Source: Amycolatopsis thermalba (GTDB taxonomy: Bacteria > Actinomycetota > Actinomycetes > Mycobacteriales > Pseudonocardiaceae). Taken from it: a stretch of DNA of 54,374 nucleotides. The stretch spans positions 1 through 54,374 of the forward strand of contig NZ_PQHW01000042.1 in NCBI RefSeq assembly GCF_003385215.1, written 5' to 3'. Made by a program: the position numbers and the translations under genes. The notes beneath the pieces were generated by a model that was given only the letters and a program-made list of their open reading frames with translations, was not told the origin of the DNA and did not search any database. Shown piece after piece: positions 8,460 through 16,323 of this stretch. The first letter of the stretch is position 1; each line of letters opens with the position of its first letter.

Positions 8460-9572
8460 CTAGTCCGGCGCGGAGGTCGTCACGACCAGATTCCGCAGTT
8501 CGTAGCTGTCGATCTCGGCTTTCCTGGTGACCCGCGGCGGGGTCGCCATGCGCAGGCCGGGCAGGGCGAACAGGCGGCTGAGGAAGACGTCGGCCTCCAG
8601 GATCGCGATGTGCGCGCCCGGGCACTTGTGCGCGCCGTCGCCGAAGGACAGGCCGGGCGGCTCGCACGGCTCGAGGTTGGCCGCGTCGATCCGCAGCTCG
8701 ACCAGCTCACCGGCGGGGATCGTGTCGCCGTCGAGCCGGAGCGGCTCGGTGGTACGCCGTTTCAGCCCGCCGATGACGGGTTCGGTGCGCAGGATCTCGT
8801 GCAGCAGGGCGACCCGCTCGTCCTCGCCCGCGGCTCGGTAGCGCGTGCGCAGGTCGTCGTCGGTGAACAGGTGCCAGGCCGCGACGGAGACGAATTCGCG
8901 GGTGGTGACCATGCCGGCGGCGGCGAAGGTCAGGCACTCGCCGAGGATCTCGCCCGCCGAGCAGCCCTCGTCCAGCAGGTGCGAGATGAGGTCGTCCCGG
9001 CGGTCCCGGCGCCGGGCGCGGACGGCGGGGCGGACGTCGGCGACGTAGACGGCCAGCCAGTTGCGCATCTGCCGGAAGAACCAGTGGATCCCGGTCAGGC
9101 TGGTGAACCCGGGGCGGCCGAACTTCTCCGGGAAGAAGCGGTCCAGCCGCCGCTGGATGCCCGGCCTGCTCTCGGTGAGGCCGATGACCTCGGCGGCGAC
9201 GCCGATCGCGAGGCCGAAGGCCAGGTCCGGCAGGTCGGCCCGCCCGGTCCGGGTGAGCCGCGCCAGTTGCTCGCCGGCGACGCGGACCATGATGTCGCGG
9301 TAGTGCTCGCTGACGCGCCGGGGCGTGAAGAACCGGGCGGTCTGGCGGCGGTGCTCGCGGTGTTCCGGGCCGTCGCGGTAGAGGACCGGGCGGCGGAACC
9401 GGGCCGGCAGCTTCTCGACGGTTTCGATGCCGAGCCCGGCCTGCACGGTGCCGCCGCTGCGCAGCACCGTGCGGGCCTGCTCGTAGCCCGTCACCCGCCA
9501 GGTCCCGTCCGGGCCGCGCCGCACGGGGCAGCCGTCCCCGGCCGGGCCGCGGTCGATCTTCCGCCCGCCCAC
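8460..9572 (-). CDS. Cytochrome P450
   Basis: 370 residues, a soluble bacterial P450. The haem thiolate is Cys317 in FGDGAHKCPGAHIA; the ExxR pair is Glu259/Arg262 in LHEILRTEP. The I-helix reads FAAAGMVTTREF (about 216-227), with Met-Val where the acid of AGxD/E usually sits but Thr223/Thr224 kept. The C-helix HREHRRQTARFF contacts haem propionates. The protein is somewhat shorter at its N-terminus than the usual 400 residues; GTG 9572 is the only plausible start and has no clear ribosome site. Substrate and redox partner are not evident, since no ferredoxin gene is nearby. Confidence 0.93.
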   Translation of the reverse strand: MGGRKIDRGPAGDGCPVRRGPDGTWRVTGYEQARTVLRSGGTVQAGLGIETVEKLPARFRRPVLYRDGPEHREHRRQTARFFTPRRVSEHYRDIMVRVAGEQLARLTRTGRADLPDLAFGLAIGVAAEVIGLTESRPGIQRRLDRFFPEKFGRPGFTSLTGIHWFFRQMRNWLAVYVADVRPAVRARRRDRRDDLISHLLDEGCSAGEILGECLTFAAAGMVTTREFVSVAAWHLFTDDDLRTRYRAAGEDERVALLHEILRTEPVIGGLKRRTTEPLRLDGDTIPAGELVELRIDAANLEPCEPPGLSFGDGAHKCPGAHIAILEADVFLSRLFALPGLRMATPPRVTRKAEIDSYELRNLVVTTSAPD

Positions 9573-9624
9573 GGGATCCAGCCAACACGACCGGACGGGC
9601 GGCCGACAGGGCCGCCCGGCGCAG

Positions 9625-10128
9625 TCAGTGGTGGTACTGGTGGACGACCGCGTGCCCCTTGCCGCGCCCGATCATCCACTTGTTCACCGGCCAGGTCAGC
9701 ACGAACGCCACGGCCAGCGCGAACGCCAGCGCGCCCCAGAACAGCCAGCTGGCCAGGCCGGCGTCCATCGCGCCCGGCACGGCGACCATGATGCCGTTGT
9801 CCACGATCTCCATCACCGTGATGGAGATCGTGTCGGCGGCCAGCGCGACCTTCAGCGCCGCGCGGAAGGGCACACCCGCCTTCAGCACCCCGCGCATGGT
9901 GAGCGCGTAGCCGAACACGAACGCCAGCGCGACGGCCAGGGCGATCGTGGCGACGCCGTGCAGCCCGAGCGCGGTGCCGATGACCATGCCGAGCACCTCG
10001 CCGATGGCGCAGCCGGTGAGGCAGTGCAGGGTGGCCTGCGCGGCGGCGGCCCAGGTGGTGGGCGGCCGGTGCCCGGTGTGCGCCCCGTGCCCGGCGTGGG
10101 CGGCGTGCTCGTGCGTCGAGTGGTCCAT
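9625..10128 (-). CDS. DUF4396 membrane protein with His-rich N-terminus, probably copper-linked
   Basis: 167 residues. The first 25 are His-rich (MDHSTHEHAAHAGHGAHTGH) and could bind metal. HCLTGCAIGEVLGMVIG follows, carrying the His/Cys-Cys signature of DUF4396, then four membrane helices. TISITVMEIVDNGIMV is also characteristic. The tail is again basic and His-rich (GHAVVHQYHH). The family has no proven biochemical role that I know of, but its members are often found with copper genes. The promoter region has a CsoR-type palindrome (separate entry). The ATG is preceded by CGGAGGAG. It lies downstream of the MFS gene but appears to have its own promoter. Confidence 0.85.
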   Translation of the reverse strand: MDHSTHEHAAHAGHGAHTGHRPPTTWAAAAQATLHCLTGCAIGEVLGMVIGTALGLHGVATIALAVALAFVFGYALTMRGVLKAGVPFRAALKVALAADTISITVMEIVDNGIMVAVPGAMDAGLASWLFWGALAFALAVAFVLTWPVNKWMIGRGKGHAVVHQYHH

Positions 10129-10146
10129 CTCGTGCTCCTCCGTTCA

Positions 10147-10202
10147 ATACCCCTAGGGGGTATGACTGGAGTGAAGATAGCCCTCTTGTCCGGATTGCGC
10201 AA
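10147..10202 (-). promoter_or_regulatory. Promoter with CsoR-type operator for the DUF4396 gene
   Basis: On the minus strand, TTGCGC (10202-10197), a 17-base spacer and TATCTT (10179-10174) form a promoter. Just downstream, covering the expected transcript start, is ATACCCCTAGGGGGTAT (10147-10163), nearly a perfect palindrome of the T-A-C-C-C-C / G-G-G-G-T-A type bound by copper-sensing CsoR repressors in actinobacteria. Position and sequence predict copper-inducible expression of the DUF4396 gene. No csoR gene is in the window. Confidence 0.75.
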
Positions 10203-11426
10203 TCACCTTCGCGCGGCACGCACCGACTGGGCGATCACGGCGATCACGGCCAGCCCGGCGACGGCGAACCCGTAGACGATCGCGGTGGACCGCAACCCGG
10301 CCGATGTCGCCGCGAAGCCGGCGATCACCGCGGGAACGCTGAACGCGAGGTAGGCGATGACGTAGACCACGGCGAAGAGTTCCCCGCGTTCGCCGGGGGC
10401 GGCCAGCCGGGCCAGCGTGCCGAAGCTGGCCAGCGCCGACGCCCCGAACCCGACCCCGGACACGAGCGTCCCGGCCACCGCGAGCGTGACCGTGTCCGTC
10501 AGCACGCCGGCCAGGCTGGCGCCCAGCCCGGCCGCCAGCAGCACGGCGCCGGCCTGCAGCACCATGCCGACCGGTGCGGTGCGCAGCGCCAGCGAGGTCA
10601 GGGCGCCCGTGCCGCACAGCAGGGTCACGACGAGCCCGCCGACGAGGTGGTTGGTGAGCCCGAACAGCCCGGCCGCCACCGACGGCCCGAGCGAGAGGTA
10701 GAGGCCGCCGAGGGCCCAGCTGGAGAGCAGGATCGGGAGCAGCGCGAACAGGTCCGGCCGCAGGCGCGCCGGGACGCCGAGCCGCGGGGTGAGCGAGGCC
10801 AGCGCGCCCGGACGGCGGGCCGAGGTCTCCGGCAGGCCGGCGGTCAGCAGCAGCGCGACGACCATTCCGGCGAGCAGGAGCGCGTAGACCAGGTGGGTCG
10901 GGGCGGGCGCGAACTGGACGAGGGCGCCGCAGCCCAGTGCGCCGAGGGCGAGCCCGCTGGTTGGGGCGACGCTGCTGATCACGCCCGCGCGGCCGGGGGC
11001 GTGCGGCGGGTTCAGGTCGACGAGTGTCGCGCCGAGCACGGACATCGCGGCGCCGGTCGCGACACCCTGCACGACGCGTGCCGCGAACAGCGCGGAGACG
11101 TCACCGGCGACCAGGAACAGCACGAGCGAGACGGCTTCGCCCACGATGGCCGCGGCCAGCACCGGCCGCCGTCCGATGTGGTCCGACAGGGCGCCGACGA
11201 CCAGCAGGGAGACGATCAGCCCCAGGACGTACACCGCGAAGACCGCGGTGAGCGTCATCGACGAGAAGCCCCATTCCTGCTGGTAGACGACGTAGAGCGG
11301 GGACGGGACACTGGAGGCCGCCATGAACAGCACGAAGATGACCGCGACCGCCGTGAACGCCACCGGGTGGGACAACCGGGCTCTCGGGCGGACCGCCACG
11401 GGGGCGACGGCGGGACAACTCGACAT
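10203..11426 (-). CDS. MFS drug/metabolite exporter
   Basis: 407 residues from ATG 11426, which follows GAGGAG at the right distance; the longer frame from 11471 would extend through the operator region. Twelve hydrophobic helices are seen. The loop between helices 2 and 3 is GALSDHIGRRPVL, the MFS signature, and PSPLYVVYQQEWGFS opens the first periplasmic loop as in DHA1-type exporters. It is divergent from the TetR gene at 11507 with two palindromic sites between them, the usual arrangement of a ligand-induced efflux pump. Substrate unknown. Confidence 0.9.
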   Translation of the reverse strand: MSSCPAVAPVAVRPRARLSHPVAFTAVAVIFVLFMAASSVPSPLYVVYQQEWGFSSMTLTAVFAVYVLGLIVSLLVVGALSDHIGRRPVLAAAIVGEAVSLVLFLVAGDVSALFAARVVQGVATGAAMSVLGATLVDLNPPHAPGRAGVISSVAPTSGLALGALGCGALVQFAPAPTHLVYALLLAGMVVALLLTAGLPETSARRPGALASLTPRLGVPARLRPDLFALLPILLSSWALGGLYLSLGPSVAAGLFGLTNHLVGGLVVTLLCGTGALTSLALRTAPVGMVLQAGAVLLAAGLGASLAGVLTDTVTLAVAGTLVSGVGFGASALASFGTLARLAAPGERGELFAVVYVIAYLAFSVPAVIAGFAATSAGLRSTAIVYGFAVAGLAVIAVIAQSVRAARR

Positions 11427-11443
11427 CAGCACTCCTCGGAAAA

Positions 11444-11495
11444 GCAAAGATCGATGCGTTAGGACGACCATAGCGCAAACGCAACGATCGATGCG
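11444..11495. promoter_or_regulatory. Twin operator sites between MFS exporter and TetR gene
   Basis: Two related sites lie between the divergent starts. CGCAACGATCGATGCG at 11480-11495 is a 16-bp palindrome with one mismatched pair. GCAAAGATCGATGC at 11444-11457 is a weaker copy; GATCGATGCG is common to both (11449-11458 and 11486-11495). Placement and symmetry fit a TetR protein repressing itself and the exporter. Confidence 0.65.
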
Positions 11496-11506
11496 ATAAT
11501 TTCTTC

Positions 11507-12058
11507 ATGCCAGCCACCATCAGCACGACGCGCCCCGGCGGCCGGTCCGCGCGGGTGCGTGCCGCCGTGCACCGCGCCGTCGTGGAGTTCCTGGCCGAGA
11601 ACCCGGCGGAGGCGCTGACCCTGCCACTGATCGCGAGCCGCGCGGGTGTCCACCCGACCACCCTGTACCGGCGGTGGGGGTCGGTCGCGGAGCTGATGGC
11701 GGACGTCGCGAGCAGCCGCTTCAGCGGCGACATCGTGGTGCCCGACACCGGTTCGCTGCGCGAGGACCTGCGGCGATGGGCGGCGGACGTGGCGACCGAC
11801 CTGGCCGACCCGGACGTCCTGGCGCTCATGCGGGCCACGATCGGCTCCGGCCCCGGAGGTGGCTGCGCGTGCACGGCGGACCGGCACGCCCAGCTGACGG
11901 CGATCCTCGACCGGGAGCGTTCGCGCGGCGGGACGGCGCCGGAGACGCTGCACGCCGCGGACGTCCTGCTCGGCCCGCTGTACTACCGGGCGATCTTCGT
12001 CGGCCAGCCTGCCGATCCCGGCTGGACGGCGGAGCTGGTGGACACGCTGCTCAAGTAA
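11507..12058 (+). CDS. TetR/AcrR-family repressor of the adjacent MFS exporter
   Basis: 183 residues. The N-terminal helix-turn-helix reads LPLIASRAGVHPTTLYRRWG (about 44-63), with the TTLYRRW recognition helix of TetR/AcrR proteins. The C-terminal half is a helical ligand domain of the TetR_C type; GGGCACTADRHAQL is a Cys-containing loop of unknown use. The gene is divergent from the MFS exporter over an 80-bp gap with twin palindromes, so local autoregulation and exporter control are the simplest reading. The second TetR gene starts 41 bp after its stop. Confidence 0.88.
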   Translation: MPATISTTRPGGRSARVRAAVHRAVVEFLAENPAEALTLPLIASRAGVHPTTLYRRWGSVAELMADVASSRFSGDIVVPDTGSLREDLRRWAADVATDLADPDVLALMRATIGSGPGGGCACTADRHAQLTAILDRERSRGGTAPETLHAADVLLGPLYYRAIFVGQPADPGWTAELVDTLLK

Positions 12059-12063
12059 TCCGC

Positions 12064-12109
12064 TTGCGCGTCGTTACTCGCGCGAGTAACTTTTTACTCA
12101 TGCAGGTAA
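12064..12109 (+). promoter_or_regulatory. Promoter overlapped by an 18-bp perfect palindrome; leaderless start
   Basis: TTGCGC (12064-12069), a 17-base spacer and TAACTT (12087-12092) form a promoter whose start point would fall at about 12099-12100, exactly the ATG of the next gene; no ribosome site precedes that ATG. GTTACTCGCGCGAGTAAC (12073-12090) is a perfect 18-bp palindrome spanning the spacer and -10. A looser copy, TTACTCATGCAGGTAA (12094-12109), covers the start codon. This fits tight autorepression of a leaderless TetR mRNA. Confidence 0.75.
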
Positions 12110-12729
12110 TCAGTGACGTGCAGCCGGACCTGGGCCTGAGCCCGGCTGAGGAGGCGCGCCGGTCGCAGATCATTGCGGCGACGCTCGCGACGATGGCGGA
12201 GCTGGGGTATCGCCGGACGTCGTTCGCGCGCATCAAGGAGCGCGCCGGGTTGAGCAGCACGCGGCTGATCGGCTACCACTTCGGCACGAAGGCGGGGCTG
12301 ATCCAGGCGGTGGTGACGACGGCGCTGAGCATCCGGGACCGGTATCTGGAGGAGCGGGCCGGCGACACGACCGATCGGGCCACGATGCTGCGCGCGGTGA
12401 TCGAAACGGAGGTCACGTTCGTCCGCGACCACCCCGAGTGCGTCCGCGTGCTGCGCGAGGTGGCCGCGAACGCCGACGACCCGGACGGCTGGCCGGTCGC
12501 GGGCCCGCTGCTGAGCGGTTTCCGAACCGCCCGCATCGAGCGGCTGCTGACGCAGGGCCAGAGGGAAGGCGCCTTCGGCGAGTTCTCCCCGGAGGTCGCG
12601 GCCCGCACGATCGCGCAGAGCATCGACGGAGCGATCCAGGCCTACACCGAGAACCCGTCCCTGGACCTCGAAGCCTACGGACGCCAGCTCGCGGACTTCT
12701 TCGAGCAGGCCGTGGCAGCGAAGGGCTGA
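12100..12729 (+). CDS. TetR-family regulator, probably autoregulated
   Basis: 209 residues, start MQVISDVQPDLGLSPAEEAR. The helix-turn-helix is TSFARIKERAGLSSTRLIGY HF-type: ARIKERAGLSSTRLIGYHF at about 43-61, followed by GTKAGLIQAVV. The rest is all-helical. ATG 12100 was preferred because the promoter predicts transcription starting on it. It is not divergent from any enzyme gene, so its targets are uncertain beyond its own promoter. A strong hairpin follows the stop. Confidence 0.87.
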   Translation: MQVISDVQPDLGLSPAEEARRSQIIAATLATMAELGYRRTSFARIKERAGLSSTRLIGYHFGTKAGLIQAVVTTALSIRDRYLEERAGDTTDRATMLRAVIETEVTFVRDHPECVRVLREVAANADDPDGWPVAGPLLSGFRTARIERLLTQGQREGAFGEFSPEVAARTIAQSIDGAIQAYTENPSLDLEAYGRQLADFFEQAVAAKG

Positions 12730-12740
12730 GCCTGTTCTCT

Positions 12741-12774
12741 CCCGGTCCCCCGCTTCGCCAAGCGGGGGACCGGG
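12741..12774 (+). terminator. Strong hairpin terminator after the second TetR gene
   Basis: A perfect 15-bp stem, CCCGGTCCCCCGCTT / AAGCGGGGGACCGGG, closes a four-base loop CGCC, 12 bp after the TetR stop. There is no T-run, as is common for actinobacterial terminators. Confidence 0.85.
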
Positions 12775-13073
12775 ACCGCCCCGGCGACCACCAACGAGCA
12801 GCCGACACGGGTCGGCGACCGCTCACCGACAGCCCATTCCCCACTGACGCCCAGCCCGACCAAACCCCGGCCGAGAAGCGCGACCCCCGAGGAGCACCGC
12901 ACCACAGCCACCGGCCCGGCCTCCGTCATGGCGACGACGCGACCACACCGCTCCCCGCGCAAACCGGCGCGCCAACCCACGCCCTCGAAGCGACGCTCGC
13001 TGACCCACCGACCCCGGCCCGCTCCGCCACCGACCACACGGGCCTACTACCGGCCGCCTAGCGCATCCGCCTT

Positions 13074-13463
13074 CCACCAGGACTCAGCCGCATCCGGCGC
13101 ACTACGCGCTCGCCTGCCGCATCCAGCCCACCACCGAGTGACCATCCGCATCCGGCCCCACCACCGAGTCACCAGCCGCACCCGGTCCCACCATCGAGTG
13201 ACCATCCGCATCCGGCCCACTACCGAGTCACCACCCGCGCCCGGCCTACCACAGAGTCACTACTCGCGTCCGGCGCGCCACCGGGTTCGCCATCGGGTCA
13301 CCCCTCGCATCCGGCCCGCCACCGAGCTACCAGCCGTGCCCAGCCCGCCACCGAGTCACCGCCCGCGCCCGGCCCACCACCGAGTCACCGCCCGCGTCCA
13401 GCCCGCCACCGCGCTACCGCCCGCATCCGGCCCGCCACCGAGTCACCGCCCGCGCCCGGCCCG
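13074..13463. repeat. 29-30 bp minisatellite, 14 units
   Basis: The 760-bp gap between the TetR genes (12730-13489) has no convincing gene. 13074-13463 is a tandem array with consensus CCACCGAGTCACCGCCCGC followed by RYCCGGCCCR. Unit lengths in order are 28, 29, 30, 30, 29, 29, 29, 12 (truncated), then six of 29, totalling 390 bp. Left units are more diverged; the right four are nearly identical. A 29-base period shifts the reading frame each unit, so the long open frames through it are not coding. 12775-13073 shows only GC-rich sequence with a few unit-like fragments. Confidence 0.85.
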
Positions 13464-13489
13464 CCGGCGGCGCGGAAACCTCGGCGCAG

Positions 13490-14059
13490 TCAGGGCCGCA
13501 ACCCGGACAGCGCCGTCTCCACCACCCGGTCCGCGAACTCCTCCGTGAGCGGCCCGCGCTGCATCCAGCGCACCGTCACCGGCCCCCAGATCACGTCCAC
13601 CGCCATGTCCAGGTCCACATCGGACAGCTGTCCCACTTCCACCGCCTTCCGCAGCCGCTCCTTCTTCAGCTCCCGCACAGGCTCGTCGAGCCGTTCCGCG
13701 TACATCCGCGCCAGCTCTGGGTCATGCATGATCTCCGAACTCAGCGCACGCATCGGCAGGTCGTAACGCGCGTCGCGCAACTCCTTGACCGTCGCGCGCA
13801 ACACGGCCTTCAGGTCCGCCTCCAGGTCCCCGGTATCGGGCAGTCCGCCACCGTCCCCTTCGGACAGCATCAGGAACGCGTCCAGGAGCACCGCCCCCTT
13901 CGACGGCCACCAGCGGTAGATCGTCTGCTTCCCGACCCCGGCCCGCGCGGCAATCCCCTCGATGCTGAGCTTCGCGTATCCCACCTCCCCCGCCAACTCG
14001 AACGCCGCGGTCAAAATCGCGCGACGCGAGTTCTCGTTCCGACGACTCGAATCCGGCAC
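13490..14059 (-). CDS. TetR-family repressor of the divergent SDR gene
   Basis: 189 residues. Helix-turn-helix GIAARAGVGKQTIYRWWPSK (about 35-54) is the classic TetR pattern with KQTIYRWW recognition helix. The C-terminal region (VTVRWMQRGPLTEEFADRVV) is TetR_C_11/33-like. It is divergent from the SDR at 14154 and the 94-bp gap contains symmetrical sites overlapping the SDR promoter, so repression of the SDR is likely. The array of tandem repeats ends 27 bp downstream of its stop. Confidence 0.88.
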   Translation of the reverse strand: MPDSSRRNENSRRAILTAAFELAGEVGYAKLSIEGIAARAGVGKQTIYRWWPSKGAVLLDAFLMLSEGDGGGLPDTGDLEADLKAVLRATVKELRDARYDLPMRALSSEIMHDPELARMYAERLDEPVRELKKERLRKAVEVGQLSDVDLDMAVDVIWGPVTVRWMQRGPLTEEFADRVVETALSGLRP

Positions 14060-14086
14060 GTCCCGACTCTACCACAAGATGAGACG

Positions 14087-14134
14087 AGACGGTCCGTCTT
14101 GACAGCCTCGAAACGAGACGCTACGGTTCGTCTC
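14087..14134 (+). promoter_or_regulatory. SDR promoter with two TetR-type palindromes
   Basis: TTGACA (14099-14104), a 17-base spacer and TACGGT (14122-14127) form the promoter. AGACGGTCCGTCT (14087-14099) is a 13-bp palindrome with one central base, overlapping the -35. GAGACG-N8-CGTCTC (14115-14134) straddles the -10 and start. Both contain the AGACG half-site, suggesting paired repressor dimers. Confidence 0.72.
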
Positions 14135-14153
14135 ACAACGAGAGGAGCACACC

Positions 14154-14996
14154 ATGACCACCGACCCCACGTCCCGCGTCTGGTTCATCACCGGAGCGAG
14201 CCGAGGCCTCGGCCGCGCGTTCACCGAAGCCGCCCTCGCCCGTGGCGACCGGGTCGTCGCGGCCGCCCGCACCATCACCACCGAAGAGACCAGCCAGTTG
14301 CTGCCCATCCAGCTCGACGTCACCCGGCGCGAGGACGTGTTCAAGGCCGTCGAGCAGGCCGTGGAGCACTTCGGCCGCCTCGACGTGGTGGTCAACAACG
14401 CGGGCACGCTGTCGATGGGCATGGTCGAGGAGTTCACCGAGGAGCAGGCCCGCGCCGCGATGGAGACGAACTTCTTCGGCGCCCTGTGGGTGAGCCAGGC
14501 CGTCCTGCCGGTGCTGCGGCGGCAGCGGTCCGGCCGCATCCTGCAGATCTCCAGCATCGCCGCGCTCGGCGGGTTCCCGATGACCGGCCTCTACAGCGCG
14601 AGCAAGTTCGCCCTGGAGGGCATGAGCGAGGCACTGGCCCGGGAAGCGGCCCCGTTCGGCGTCCAGGTGAGCATCGTCCAGCCGGGTGGCTACTGGACCG
14701 ACCTCTACACCGCCCCCGCCAGGGCGAGCCCGATCGACGACTACGGGCCCCTGAGACTGGAGCTCGAACGACTGTGGTCCGAAGAGTCGGTCGACAGCGA
14801 CCCGGCGCTGGCCGCCGAGGCAGTGCTGAAACTCGCCGACAGCGAGGACCCGCCGTTGCGCCTGCTGCTCGGCAGCATGGTCTACGACCTGGCGCACGAC
14901 CTCACGCGTCAGCGCCTGGACGGCTGGTCGGACTGGGAGGAGGTGAGCCGCGCGGCCGAGCAGGCGATCCCGATGCCGGTCAAACGAGGAACGTGA
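14154..14996 (+). CDS. SDR-family oxidoreductase
   Basis: 280 residues, start ATG 14154 after AGAGGAG. Cofactor motif TGASRGLGR (about 12-20), NNAG at about 82, catalytic Ser in ISSIAALGG and YSASK (Tyr/Lys about 147/151). The missing acidic residue after strand 2 (RVVAAARTI, Arg instead) suggests NADP(H). Residues 185-275 form a long C-terminal extension typical of classical SDRs of the retinol-dehydrogenase-like group. The substrate is unknown; its TetR repressor next door should bind an inducer related to it. Its end overlaps threonine dehydratase by 17 bp, tail to tail. Confidence 0.9.
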   Translation: MTTDPTSRVWFITGASRGLGRAFTEAALARGDRVVAAARTITTEETSQLLPIQLDVTRREDVFKAVEQAVEHFGRLDVVVNNAGTLSMGMVEEFTEEQARAAMETNFFGALWVSQAVLPVLRRQRSGRILQISSIAALGGFPMTGLYSASKFALEGMSEALAREAAPFGVQVSIVQPGGYWTDLYTAPARASPIDDYGPLRLELERLWSEESVDSDPALAAEAVLKLADSEDPPLRLLLGSMVYDLAHDLTRQRLDGWSDWEEVSRAAEQAIPMPVKRGT

Positions 14997-16239
14997 ACAG
15001 GGGGCTGTCGGGCGAGACGCGTTCGATGCGGTGCGGGCCGGCCATCATCCGCTTCATCATCGGTTCGAGGTTCTCCGGCGACCCGAGTTCGATGCCGACC
15101 AGCGCCGGGCCGGTCTCGCGGTTGTTGCGCTTGACGTACTCGAAGAGCGTGATGTCGTCGTCGGGTCCGAGCACGTCGTCGAGGAACCTGCGCAGCGCGC
15201 CGGGTTCCTGCGGGAACTCGACGAGGAAGTAGTGCTTGCGTCCCTCGAAGATCAGCGCCCGCTCGACGATCTCGGCGTAGCGGCTGACGTCGTTGTTGCC
15301 GCCGGAGACGATGCACAGCACCGTCGACCCCGGCTCCAGTCCGAGGTCCAGCCCGAGCGCGGCCGGGGAGAGCGCGCCCGCGGGCTCGGCGATGATGCCG
15401 TCGGACTGGTAGAGGTCGAGCATCTCGACGCAGATCTTGCCCTCGGGCACGGCGATCATGTCGGGACGGCGGTCGGCGGCGAGGGCGTAGGTGTGCTCAC
15501 CGACGAGCCGCACCGCGGCGCCGTCGACGAACGGGTCGATGGCCTCCATGGCGACCGGGCCACCGTGCTCGAGGGCGAGCGCCATGCTGGCCGCGCCCTG
15601 CGGTTCGGCGCCGATGACGCGCACCTCGGGCTGGGTCTCGCGCAGCCAGGCGAGCGTTCCGGCGAGCAGGCCACCGCCGCCGACCGGCACGACGACGACG
15701 TCGGGCGCCTTGCCCAGCTGCTCGATGGCCTCCTTGACCACGGTGCCCTGCCCGGCGATCGTGCGCGGGTCGTCGAAGGCGGGGATCATCGTCGTGCCCG
15801 TGCTCGCGGCGTAGGCCTGCGCGGCGGCGGCCGCGTCGTCGTAGGTGTCGCCGTGCACCACGATCTGGACGTGCTCACCACCCAGGCGGGCGACGCGGTC
15901 CCGCTTCTGCCGGGGCGTGGTGCGCGGCAGGTAGACGCGGGCGAGGACGCCGAGCGCGGCTGAGGCGAACGCCACACCCTGGCCGTGGTTGCCGGCGCTC
16001 GCGCACACGACGCCCCGGGCACGTTCCTCGGGGGAGAGCTGGCTCACCAGGTTGTAGGCGCCACGCCCCTTGTAGGACCGGACGGCGGACAGGTCCTCGC
16101 GCTTGAGCCAGACGTCCACGCCGTGCTGCAGCGAAAGCCGTTCGTTGCGGTGCAGTGGCGTCGGCTGGATGACGCCGGCGAACCGGGCGGCCGCCATCGC
16201 CACGTCGGCTGCCCGCACCGCGTCGGGCCCGTTACCCAC
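14980..16239 (-). CDS. ilvA: Threonine dehydratase (threonine ammonia-lyase)
   Basis: 419 residues. PLP enzyme converting L-threonine to 2-oxobutanoate and ammonia, the first committed step to isoleucine. Lys57 in SYKGRGAYN holds PLP; SAGNHGQGVA binds substrate carboxylate; the glycine loop VPVGGGGLLAG binds the cofactor phosphate. The end (about 335-419) is a single ACT-like regulatory region starting KHYFLVEFPQEPGALRRFLD, as in the shorter actinobacterial/IlvA2 form. GTG 16239 is preceded by AGGAGG nine bases away; the frame stays open well upstream but without family similarity. A divergent universal stress gene starts 85 bp away. Confidence 0.93.
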   Translation of the reverse strand: MGNGPDAVRAADVAMAAARFAGVIQPTPLHRNERLSLQHGVDVWLKREDLSAVRSYKGRGAYNLVSQLSPEERARGVVCASAGNHGQGVAFASAALGVLARVYLPRTTPRQKRDRVARLGGEHVQIVVHGDTYDDAAAAAQAYAASTGTTMIPAFDDPRTIAGQGTVVKEAIEQLGKAPDVVVVPVGGGGLLAGTLAWLRETQPEVRVIGAEPQGAASMALALEHGGPVAMEAIDPFVDGAAVRLVGEHTYALAADRRPDMIAVPEGKICVEMLDLYQSDGIIAEPAGALSPAALGLDLGLEPGSTVLCIVSGGNNDVSRYAEIVERALIFEGRKHYFLVEFPQEPGALRRFLDDVLGPDDDITLFEYVKRNNRETGPALVGIELGSPENLEPMMKRMMAGPHRIERVSPDSPLFTFLV

Positions 16240-16323
16240 GACTTGGTTCCTCCTGTCGGCGTAGACGTCATTCGTACCAAAGTCGTGCCGGGCGCCCGCA
16301 CCCGGAGCGGCCCGTGCCAGATA

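Noticed and set aside
13074-13463. CRISPR array
   Set aside because: Units are contiguous without unique spacers and there are no cas genes.
12928-13548. Open frame of about 200 codons through the 29-bp array
   Set aside because: The period is not a multiple of three, so the protein wording shifts each unit; it also overlaps the end of a real TetR gene.
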